DNA from: DASSBQ01 sp035250505
Lineage (GTDB): Bacteria > Nitrospirota > Nitrospiria > Nitrospirales > Nitrospiraceae
DNA length: 17,919 nucleotides
Reading direction: 5' to 3'
NCBI GenBank assembly: GCA_035250505.1
Contig: DATFFC010000132.1
Coordinates: 1 to 17,919 of the forward strand
Of this stretch, positions 1 to 5,350 are shown piece after piece. A model generated the notes under the pieces. That model searched no databases and was not told where the DNA came from. It saw nothing but the letters and a program-made list of their open reading frames with translations. The translations under genes were made by a program, and so were the position numbers. The first letter of the stretch is position 1. Each line of letters opens with the position of its first letter.

Positions 1-278
1 CGTAATCAGGAGCACCCCGATGACTTCGCGCTGTACGTGGGATGGGCCGGAGGAGGTACTGCGGGCGTCACCGCGCTTCGCCGTGGTGGATACACCCATA
101 AGTTGGCATGCTAGCACAGGAAAAGGGTCATTTCAAACGGCGCAGCGTCGGAATTGTGCGTCATGAGGCGGCTGACGAACGGCGGGCCCTCCGGCGTCGC
201 CATAATGCGACCACCTGCATGTCTGCTTGCAATTGTTTCAACTTACCGCGGGCTCCTAGAAGGCTGCGTCGAAACGTC

Positions 279-360
279 GCAATGCCGTCACCCGCTCGCC
301 CAGTGCGCCGACGGATTGAAATTGCCGCTATGGCGAACGCCTCCGCGCCCATCCGTTCCA
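279..360 (+). repeat. Degenerate direct repeat, copy 1 (partner 666-750)
   Basis: This stretch and 666-750 both begin GCAATGCCGTC, contain CCGCTATGGCGAA in the middle and end in a CATCCGT-type segment, in the same order and orientation. By eye roughly 70 percent of positions match. It is non-coding and belongs to the modules that surround the decayed operon at 1118-2408. Confidence 0.6.
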
Positions 361-420
361 GCCGCCGAGAGAGATGTGTGTACATCTTGCACCGTTCCGT
401 AGACACCTGCTTGGTTTGGT

Positions 421-645
421 AGAGAGGCGGCTGACGAAAGAGGAGAGTCGGCGATCGATGTGCCTTCGCGCTACGCAGCCTAGCTGCTGTAGTGAACGAA
501 AGACCGGCTCTGGCTCCCCCCAGCCCCCATATCGGAATATGGGGGATTCCGATCTGCCTTCGGCGGTCGGGCCTCGCTCGGTATTTCGTTCCACACACCA
601 GCACGCCTCGGCCGCAATGCGCTCAGAACACCGATCGCCGACCTG
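421..645 (+). repeat. Outer inverted-repeat arm A (partner 2655-2879, minus)
   Basis: Reading plus-strand 421-645 against the reverse complement of 2655-2879 gives a continuous alignment. Both contain GGCTGACGAA, then a CGCGCT.CGCAGCC segment, TAGCTGCTGTAGT, the 13-base GAACGAAAGACCG, a CCCCCAT hairpin, a GCCTTCGGCGGTC-like hairpin, a second TTTCGTTC end, and finally the CTCGGCCGCAA word followed by GCGCTCAG. Identity by eye is about 80 percent, with indels mainly in the hairpin loop. The arms face each other across about 2 kb that holds the 1118-2408 gene remnants. Confidence 0.8.
494..591 (+). mobile_element. MITE-like palindromic element, copy A
   Basis: A 98-base segment bounded by GAACGAAAGACCG (494-506) and CGGTATTTCGTTC (579-591). 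These are 13-base terminal inverted repeats with one mismatch. Inside is a perfect 9-bp stem, CCCCCATAT (524-532) with ATATGGGGG (537-545) around a four-base loop, plus a smaller GC hairpin near 551-567. It has no coding capacity. Size, ends and internal palindromes resemble REP/MITE elements mobilised in trans, but no flanking target-site duplication is evident and homology continues outside the ends, so the mobile unit may be larger. Confidence 0.55.
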
Positions 646-665
646 ACGATACTTCGCCAGCATAC

Positions 666-750
666 GCAATGCCGTCTCCCGCTAGGCTATTCTGGCCGGT
701 GAACTAAAACCCCGCTATGGCGAATGCCTGCGCATCCCATCCGTCCCACC
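666..750 (+). repeat. Degenerate direct repeat, copy 2 (partner 279-360)
   Basis: Second copy of the GCAATGCCGTC...CCGCTATGGCGAA...CATCCGT module described at 279-360, in the same orientation. The best conserved parts are the first 17 bases and the GCTATGGCGAA core. Confidence 0.6.
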
Positions 751-907
751 CAAGCAGAATCTCCCTGGCTGGACGGTGCGCCCAAACGGTGCTGGCCGTG
801 ATGCGATGAATGCCCGAGCCATTCCGATAGGGACAAACTGCGTCGCTGCGCCTTCCGAATTATCGGATCGGCTTCGCTGTCAACCGTAGCTGTTCTCCCT
901 TTCTCGA

Positions 908-998
908 GCGCCACGTCCACACCTCTGCGCGCATCCATTCCAGCCAAGGCGGGATAGTGCAAGCAGTTGCTAAGCACGACTCGGCCGCAATGGCGCTC
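908..998 (+). repeat. Inner inverted-repeat arm (partner 2514-2604, minus)
   Basis: The plus strand here and the reverse complement of 2514-2604 are each 91 bases long. They share GCGCCACG, a GCGCATCC-type word, AGCCAAGGC, and at the end AGCACGnCTCGGCCGCAATG. The terminal word (973-998) is also the last part of the outer arm (600-624), so this ~25-base motif occurs four times in the block: two plus copies on the left, two minus copies on the right. Confidence 0.65.
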
Positions 999-1117
999 CG
1001 CTGCTCGCTCATGCATCTCAAAATGGGACTCGCTCTGCCGTTGATTTCCCGCTGAGAAAAGGGTATCCCTCTGCCCACGGGTTTCCAGCAGATGCGTTCA
1101 TCTCTTAAGCTGGCATC

Positions 1118-1591
1118 TTGACAGTAAAGGTCCCTGATGAGCCGTATCGCCTTAACTATCTCGCTCGCCTTCCATTGGAGGAGAGCGTCTCGATGCTCCA
1201 GCTCGACAAAATGGAACACCCGTTTGCCTACACGTTGGAAGTTCTGACAGACGATGGTCCGAAAGAGCAGACTGTCGATCTGGTCGAAACCTTCAACTAT
1301 CTGCTCGGCCTCGATGTCCATAGGTTAGAAAGCTGGGAGAACGAACACGATAAGCCCAAGGGCAAGCCACGCCGTTATCGCGTCGTGAAAGGCCAAGACC
1401 GGAGTGGGAGGCGATATCTCGTTGTCTGGCGGGACATGACAGACCTCAATCCGAAGGCCGAACGGGAATTTCTAGAGGCACGGCTCAAACAAGAAAAGGA
1501 GCCATTCGATCAAATGTTTGTCAATGGTGACAGCGCGACTCCAGGGTTTGAAAGTTTGGACGGCCTGTTCAAGCGACTGATGACGGAGTGA
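1118..1591 (+). pseudogene. 3' remnant of a type III-like DNA methyltransferase (Mod)
   Basis: The 157-residue reading frame matches only the C-terminal tail of adenine-specific site-specific DNA methyltransferases of the type III Mod kind, as I remember that family. Seen here: PYRLNYLAR near the N-terminus, VDLVETFNYLLGL (about 53-65), a YRVVKG/VVWRD pair of strands, EREFLEARL, then VNGDS and LDGLFKRLM at the end. The catalytic domain with its SAM motif (FxGxG) and DPPY-type motif is absent, and a TAA at 1106-1108 closes the frame just upstream. The first codon used is TTG and lacks a convincing ribosome binding site. A normal Mod protein is several hundred residues longer, so I call this a truncated relic. 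The next gene starts 32 bases downstream. A stand-alone small protein of the same fold cannot be excluded. Confidence 0.7.
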
Positions 1592-1623
1592 TGTGAACTA
1601 GTCGTGGTTACAGATCATCTCCA

Positions 1624-1953
1624 ATGAAGCTGGCTGGGAATGCCCTGATTGCCAGGGCAAAGGTCAGCGATTACCTCCTGGCATGGAGGCCGGAGAACGA
1701 TAAATCGCAGTTTCTCGCACTAGCCGGCTACACAGTTGCCCAACCAGACCGGCTGGTGGACGACATTCGGACACAGCTCCTGCCCTTAGACGCACAGATT
1801 GAAGAGATGACCGAGTATGGGCAAAAGTACCGGATCAGCGGAACTCTCATTGGTCCGAATGGGCAGGCGTTACATGTCGAGACTGTCTGGATGGTTGAAT
1901 CGGTGAGTGGAGTGACCAAATTCATTACGCTCTATCCGGCGAAGGGAGTCTGA
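1624..1953 (+). CDS. DUF6883-type small protein
   Basis: A complete 109-residue protein beginning MKLAGNALIARAKVSDYLL. It has the pattern I associate with DUF6883: an early K-x-x-DYLL segment, a KSQFLALAGY-like strand/helix, then GQKYRISGTLIGPNG and VETVWMVE strands, ending near FITLYPAKG. The biochemical function of this family is unknown to me. No signal peptide or membrane segment is present, so it should be cytoplasmic. The ATG has little purine-rich sequence in front, so it may depend on translation from the upstream remnant, which stops 32 bases before it. Its stop is one base before the DUF4926-type gene, so the two are almost certainly cotranslated. Base composition is a little less GC-rich than the housekeeping genes to the right. 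Family assignment is from memory of the pattern. Confidence 0.75.
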   Translation: MKLAGNALIARAKVSDYLLAWRPENDKSQFLALAGYTVAQPDRLVDDIRTQLLPLDAQIEEMTEYGQKYRISGTLIGPNGQALHVETVWMVESVSGVTKFITLYPAKGV

Positions 1954-1954
1954 T

Positions 1955-2206
1955 ATGGCCTTTGAACTGTTCAGCAAAGTGGCACTCAAGGTCGATGTGC
2001 CTTCGCACAAACTCCGGAAAGGCGATGTGGCCACTATTGTAGAGACCCATGCTGGCCGTTCTGGAGAAGAACCGGGATATTCGTTGGAAGTCTTCAATGC
2101 GGTCGGTGAAACGCTCGCGGTGGTCACTGTGCGGGCATCCCAAATCGAGCCACTGACGAACAACGAGGTCCTGCATGTGCGTCGACTGGATGAAGTCTCC
2201 GCCTGA
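1955..2206 (+). CDS. DUF4926-type small protein
   Basis: An 83-residue protein with the short beta-rich pattern of DUF4926: an N-terminal LFSKVALKVDVPSHKLRKGD segment leading to VATIVE, then YSLEVFNAVGETLAVVTV and an ASQIEPL end. Known DUF4926 proteins are also about 70-90 residues and of unknown function. A clear ribosome binding site, AAGGGAG at 1942-1948, sits inside the end of the DUF6883-type gene, seven bases before the ATG, which supports this start. The one-base gap after the preceding stop indicates tight coupling. Small partner genes of this kind are sometimes immunity, antitoxin or adaptor proteins; I infer that possibility only from arrangement. Confidence 0.75.
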   Translation: MAFELFSKVALKVDVPSHKLRKGDVATIVETHAGRSGEEPGYSLEVFNAVGETLAVVTVRASQIEPLTNNEVLHVRRLDEVSA

Positions 2207-2241
2207 GTGATTGTCTCTATAAATCGCCCCCGTTCCTGCCT

Positions 2242-2408
2242 ATGACCTTTGAACGGCATCTCCTTCTCAACCGATACTTTCTTCGTATTCTCGGGTTTGA
2301 CGACGTAGAGGAATTAAAAACTGTTTGGACCGCGTGCTGCGTCGAGATTACCGAATCCTAAATGAGGAGGGACCCGACGCAGGAGTTCTTTTCAAAGGCG
2401 TCGGCTAA
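2242..2408 (+). pseudogene. Frameshifted N-terminal fragment of an unrecognised protein
   Basis: An ATG 35 bases after the DUF4926-type stop opens MTFERHLLLNRYFLRILGF, then DDVEELK, and runs on in this frame to a TAA at 2359-2361 after 39 codons. The end of that frame (TVWTACCVEITES) looks unnatural. Switching frame at the AAAAAC run near 2320 gives CLDRVLRRDYRILNEEGPDA, which reads as a believable helical continuation and stops at 2406-2408. I therefore read this as the start of a longer gene broken by a frameshift and then truncated by repeat DNA. The spacing suggests it was the fourth gene of the operon, perhaps the helicase/restriction partner of the methyltransferase, but no helicase motif survives to show this. 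Confidence 0.45.
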
Positions 2409-2513
2409 AGAACTGTCACCATTTTGAAGCAATCCTCAGGATACAGACAATCGGGTCCTATTAGTCCTCCTTGACCGGTCGCCATTCTCATGACCGCATC
2501 GAGACGAGTGTGG

Positions 2514-2604
2514 GGCGACATTGCGGCCGAGACGTGCTGATCGATGACCCCGCGATCTCTTGCCTTGGCTGTAAGGGATGCGTGCGAAGGGTTGCCCGTG
2601 GCGC
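2514..2604 (-). repeat. Inner inverted-repeat arm (partner 908-998, plus)
   Basis: Minus-strand copy of the module at 908-998. It contains the reverse complement of AGCACGTCTCGGCCGCAATG at its left end (2514-2538) and GTGGCGC at its right end. It lies about 105 bases beyond the end of the decayed fourth frame, while its partner lies about 110 bases before the first. Confidence 0.65.
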
Positions 2605-2654
2605 CAATTGCCGAACGGAAATCCGTGTCCGACAGCAGCGCCGTCCGCCTTGTT

Positions 2655-2879
2655 GACGAATCGGTGATTGGTGGCTGAGCGCCTTGCGGCCGAGACGTGC
2701 TGATGTGTTGAACGAAAGACCGAGCGAGGTCCGACCGCCGGAGGCGGATCGGAAACCCCCATTTAGAATGGGGGCTAGGGGGAGCCGGAGCCGGTCTTTC
2801 GTTCACTACAGCAGCTAGTCGAGGCTGCGGAGCGCGAAACACCAATTACCGATTCCCTCCTTCGTCAGCCACGGCTTTC
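2655..2879 (-). repeat. Outer inverted-repeat arm B (partner 421-645, plus)
   Basis: Reverse-complement copy of 421-645. It carries the CTCGGCCGCAA word (2677-2701), the whole MITE-like palindrome (2710-2804), CTACAGCAGCTAG next to it, and TTCGTCAGCC (2861-2870), which is the complement of the GGCTGACGAA word at 429-438. It is better preserved than arm A at the palindrome ends. Confidence 0.8.
2710..2804 (-). mobile_element. MITE-like palindromic element, copy B
   Basis: A 95-base segment with perfect 13-base terminal inverted repeats, GAACGAAAGACCG (2710-2722) and CGGTCTTTCGTTC (2792-2804). The inner hairpin is CCCCCATT (2756-2763) with AATGGGGG (2767-2774) around a three-base loop. Compared with copy A, the third A/T pair of the stem is swapped while pairing is kept, and the loop differs. 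That is what selection or a copying mechanism acting on the folded form would leave. Confidence 0.6.
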
Positions 2880-2956
2880 TTTTCGCGCGGGAACGGGGCG
2901 GGACGCTGACGCCTATCTTCGTGACGCCGACGCACCGTTCGTCAGCCAAGGCTTTC
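2861..2956 (+). repeat. 19-base direct repeat spanning the rsmA stop
   Basis: TTCGTCAGCCACGGCTTTC at 2861-2879 and TTCGTCAGCCAAGGCTTTC at 2938-2956 match at 18 of 19 positions, 77 bases apart. The second copy includes the rsmA stop codon (2942-2944 on the minus strand) and its last four codons. The first copy is the outer end of arm B. Confidence 0.7.
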
Positions 2957-3751
2957 CGGACGCGGTTCATCATCCAGCGCGGCCGCCAGCGCGAGATAGT
3001 CGTCCAGCGACAGGCTTTCGGCGCGCCGGCCGCCGGCGATGCCGCACCGGCTCAATGCAGCCGTGACAGAATCGGCGGCATACCCTTCGTCGCGGAGTGA
3101 GTTCACGAGAATCTTACGGCGATGTGCAAAGGCGGCGCGGACCAATCGGATAAATCTTGCCTCATGCGCCGCATCCAACAGTCGAGCACTCTTGACTTGA
3201 AGATGCACCACGGCCGATCCGACGGTCGGCCTGGGCCGAAAGCAGTGAGCCGACACGCGAAATGCCACCGTCACGGCCGCCCTGTACTGCGTCAGCACCG
3301 ACAACACTCCGTACTCCTTTGTATCGGGCTTTGCCGCCAACCGCTGCGCCACTTCCGCCTGCATCATCAAGACCAATCGATCGATCTTGTGTGAGGACTC
3401 CAATAGTTTGAACAATACCGCAGTCGAGACATAATAAGGCAAGTTGGCGACGACGACCGTTCCCTCCGGCAGACCTCCATACTCGAATTCCAACGCGTCG
3501 CCGACGCGCAGGTCGAGATTGGGACAGAAGTCGGTGAGGATCTGCGCGAGCTGGCGATCAATTTCGATAGCAATGACTTTTCGGGCCTGGGCACAGATGG
3601 CGCGAGTCAAGATGCCGCGGCCCGGCCCGATTTCCAGTACGGTCTCATGTGGCTGGATGGCCGCGAGCGCAACGATCTTGCGGACGATGTTCTGATCGAT
3701 GAGGAAATGTTGGCCGAATCGCTTCAGCGGAGGGGGAGGTGATGGAGACAT
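2942..3751 (-). CDS. rsmA: 16S rRNA adenine-N6,N6-dimethyltransferase RsmA (KsgA)
   Basis: RsmA dimethylates two adjacent adenines in the helix 45 loop of 16S rRNA during late 30S assembly, using SAM. The 269-residue protein shows the whole family layout: KRFGQHFLID at 10-19, SAM motif LEIGPGRGILT at 39-49, acidic motif AIEID near 61-65, the catalytic NLPYYVST at 103-110, QAEVAQRL plus YGVLSVL near 131-153, and FRPRPTVGS at 171-179. I chose the ATG at 3751 because the frame upstream is arginine/serine-rich and family members start just before KRFGQHF; this start is seven bases after the stop of the upstream small gene. The usual length is about 260-280. The C-terminal codons lie in a repeated 19-mer, so the natural end may have been altered. 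Linkage to pdxA is classic for this gene. Confidence 0.95.
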   Translation of the reverse strand: MSPSPPPPLKRFGQHFLIDQNIVRKIVALAAIQPHETVLEIGPGRGILTRAICAQARKVIAIEIDRQLAQILTDFCPNLDLRVGDALEFEYGGLPEGTVVVANLPYYVSTAVLFKLLESSHKIDRLVLMMQAEVAQRLAAKPDTKEYGVLSVLTQYRAAVTVAFRVSAHCFRPRPTVGSAVVHLQVKSARLLDAAHEARFIRLVRAAFAHRRKILVNSLRDEGYAADSVTAALSRCGIAGGRRAESLSLDDYLALAAALDDEPRPESLG

Positions 3752-3758
3752 GAACCGG

Positions 3759-4067
3759 CTAGCCGGGCCCGAGCTTTTGCACGCGCGCCCGCACGGCCGT
3801 GAGCTGCGTCCGGTAGAAGTCCACCTCATCGTTGAACTCGTCCACCAAATCGTTCGTAAAAGACGGACCGGGACTCGTTTTGGAGAAGCCCTGTCCCTCT
3901 TGCTGATTCACCTGCTTCGTCAGGACGTCTGCGGTGCGAAGTTTCCATTTCATCACCCGCTCGCGGCCTGCCACGGCATTTAACGTGTCATTCGTCTCTT
4001 TGGCGATCCCGTCCAGTTCCTTGAGCTGCTGTTCGATCACCGCGAGCGCTTGCGTCATGTCCGGCAT
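3759..4067 (-). CDS. Small helical hypothetical protein
   Basis: I do not recognise this 102-residue protein. It is mostly predicted helix: MTQALAVIEQQLKELDGIA and TNDTLNAVAGRERVMKWKLR look amphipathic, followed by a gln/gly/ser-rich linker near 56-68 and a second helix DLVDEFNDEVDFYRTQLTAV. That suggests a short coiled-coil or helical-hairpin cytoplasmic protein. There is no signal peptide, metal site or enzyme motif. A second ATG three codons in (4058) is an equally possible start. It lies between pdxA and rsmA on the same strand, seven bases before rsmA, so it is probably cotranscribed with rsmA. A TTCGAA-repeat spacer separates it from pdxA. Confidence 0.7.
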   Translation of the reverse strand: MPDMTQALAVIEQQLKELDGIAKETNDTLNAVAGRERVMKWKLRTADVLTKQVNQQEGQGFSKTSPGPSFTNDLVDEFNDEVDFYRTQLTAVRARVQKLGPG

Positions 4068-4085
4068 CTACTGCTCCTCATTCGC

Positions 4086-4239
4086 ACTTCGAAACTCGAA
4101 ATCCTAAATTCGAAATTCCAAGCTCAAAACTCCGGATTCGAGGATCCGAAATTCGAGATTCGAGCTTCGTGATCCGATATTCCCGCCTCATTCGGACGTC
4201 GACATTCCAAACACGAATTTCGAAATTCGAGATTCGAAA
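4086..4239. repeat. TTCGAA/TTCGAG short-repeat array
   Basis: About 150 bases between pdxA and the small helical gene built from variants of AAATTCGAGATTCGA. TTCGAA occurs four times and TTCGAG four times. The word CGAAATTCGAGATTCGA appears in two nearly identical copies (around 4155 and 4222). Because TTCGAA is its own reverse complement, many alternative hairpins are possible. It is non-coding, AT-richer than its surroundings, and touches the pdxA stop codon (TAA, 4240-4242). Confidence 0.75.
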
Positions 4240-5328
4240 TTAGGTTCTGGGGGTCCTCTTCGCTGCCAGTCGCGACGCGAGCCTGATCGCTTCAAGCAAA
4301 CTGCCCGGGTCCGCCACGCCCTTACCGGCAATATCATAGGCGGTGCCGTGATCGACCGAGGTCCGAATAATCGGCAACCCGACCGTGACGTTCACGCACG
4401 TTCCGAACGCCACGAGCTTCAGCGGAATCAAGCCTTGGTCATGGTACATCGCGACGATTCCGTCATAGGCACCCCGCGCGGCTTTCCCGAACAAGGTATC
4501 GGCCGGCATCGGATCGCTGGCATCGATGCCCGCTGTTCTCGCCTGTCGTACGGCCGGGAGAATCTTCATGCCTTCTTCGTCACCGAACAGCCCATGCTCG
4601 CCGGCATGAGGATTCAGTGCCGCCACCCCGATTTTCGGCTTGGCAACGCCGAAAAAGTCGCGCAACCCCAGATGTGCGAGTCTGATCGCCTTCACAATCC
4701 GATCGGGCGTTAATTGAGACGAAAGATCTTTGATGGCGACATGGGTGGTCGTAAACATAATCTTCAGCGGCCCTCCCATGATCATCATTCCGACTTCTGC
4801 GCTCTGCGTGAGATCTGCCAGCAGCTCGGTATGGCCGGGATAGTGGAAGCCGGCCATGTTCATCGCCTCCTTGTTGATCGGCGCCGTGACAATGCCGCCG
4901 ATGCGGCCCGCCCGCGCAAGCTCCACACCTTTCTTAATGAAAGCCACGGAAGCCGCGCCGGTCTCCGGCGCGGCGACGCCCATTTTGAACCGACCGATGG
5001 GCTTCTCGAGCGGATCGAGCACGATAATCCGGCCGGCTTTCGGCAGTAATTCACGAACGTCATCTCCTACCGGCACGACTGTGACTCTAAGTCGTAAGGC
5101 TTTCACCGTCTCTTCCATCACCGAACGTGACCCAATCACCACCGGTCGGCAGAGACGGGTGACAGCCTTCCCTGCCAGTGCCTTTGCGACGACCTCCGGC
5201 CCGATCCCGGCCGGATCTCCCATGGTCAACCCCAAGACCGGCAGACGGGAAGCGGAACGCCGCCTTGTTACGCGGCGTTTTGGGTTCCGAGTTTTGAGTT
5301 GTGAGTTCCGATCTGCTGTCTTAGCCAT
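4240..5328 (-). CDS. pdxA: 4-hydroxythreonine-4-phosphate dehydrogenase PdxA
   Basis: PdxA oxidises 4-phosphohydroxy-L-threonine with NAD in the DXP-dependent pyridoxal-phosphate pathway; its product is condensed with DXP by PdxJ. The family signatures are all present: GLTMGDPAGIGPEVVAKAL near 33-51, TAPINKEAM followed by the metal-ligand His in YPGHTELL, MIMGGPLKIMFTTTHVA, LNPHAGEHGLFGDEE with the second His, MYHDQGLIPLK with the third, and TVGLPIIRTSVDHGTA. At 362 residues it is slightly long. The extra length is an N-terminal extension of about 30 basic residues encoded by low-complexity DNA (AACTCAAAACTC type), and no good internal start precedes GLTMGD, so the real N-terminus is uncertain. 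It starts 21 bases after the exchanger stop and likely belongs to the larC-exchanger-pdxA unit. Confidence 0.95.
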   Translation of the reverse strand: MAKTADRNSQLKTRNPKRRVTRRRSASRLPVLGLTMGDPAGIGPEVVAKALAGKAVTRLCRPVVIGSRSVMEETVKALRLRVTVVPVGDDVRELLPKAGRIIVLDPLEKPIGRFKMGVAAPETGAASVAFIKKGVELARAGRIGGIVTAPINKEAMNMAGFHYPGHTELLADLTQSAEVGMMIMGGPLKIMFTTTHVAIKDLSSQLTPDRIVKAIRLAHLGLRDFFGVAKPKIGVAALNPHAGEHGLFGDEEGMKILPAVRQARTAGIDASDPMPADTLFGKAARGAYDGIVAMYHDQGLIPLKLVAFGTCVNVTVGLPIIRTSVDHGTAYDIAGKGVADPGSLLEAIRLASRLAAKRTPRT

Positions 5329-5350
5329 CAGCTATCAGCCATACGCTCTT
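5285..5350. repeat. Low-complexity repeats forming the pdxA start
   Basis: On the minus strand this contains AACTCACAACTCAAAACTC (inside the first pdxA codons) and, just upstream, GCGTATGGCTGATAGCTGATGG, which includes the pdxA ATG. The second word is the same family as the GCTATCAGCTATTC repeats at 15441-15660. Intergenic repeat DNA has therefore become both the translation-start region and the first codons of pdxA. Confidence 0.6.

Larger units (their letters stand above)
1..1117. other. Repeat-rich stretch without a confident gene
   Basis: No reading frame here has the look of a real protein: those present are short, arginine/serine-rich, overlap each other on both strands and lack ribosome binding sites. 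A frame open from the left window edge to a TAG at 112-114 could be the last 37 codons of a gene entering from outside, but it carries no recognisable motif. Most of 279-998 is degenerate repeat modules that recur elsewhere in this block (described separately). No methyltransferase motif (for example DPPY/NPPY) was seen upstream of the methyltransferase remnant at 1118. Confidence 0.6.
2409..2941. other. Repeat-filled gap with no gene
   Basis: This 533-base gap between the fragment at 2242 and the end of rsmA contains the inner arm (2514-2604), the outer arm (2655-2879) with its MITE-like palindrome, and a 19-base direct repeat reaching into rsmA. Minus-strand frames open across this stretch (2405-2845 and 2436-2762) only because the repeats are GC-rich. 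They have no ribosome binding site and no protein-like composition. Confidence 0.65.

Noticed and set aside
108..707. Several overlapping small frames on both strands at the left end
   Set aside because: They overlap one another on both strands, run through repeat modules, are Arg/Ser-rich and have no ribosome binding site or family pattern.
2405..2845. A 146-codon minus-strand frame
   Set aside because: It reads through the inner and outer repeat arms and the palindrome; similar peptide pieces appear from arm A, so it is repeat DNA and not a conserved gene.
421..2879. Integron cassette array with attC sites
   Set aside because: The repeats are absent between the three adjacent genes, no RYYYAAC/GTTRRRY core pair was found in the palindromes, and no integrase is in the window.
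3752..3829. Longer rsmA start at 3829
   Set aside because: The extra 26 residues are Arg/Ser-rich, overlap the upstream small gene in another frame and are not part of the RsmA family.
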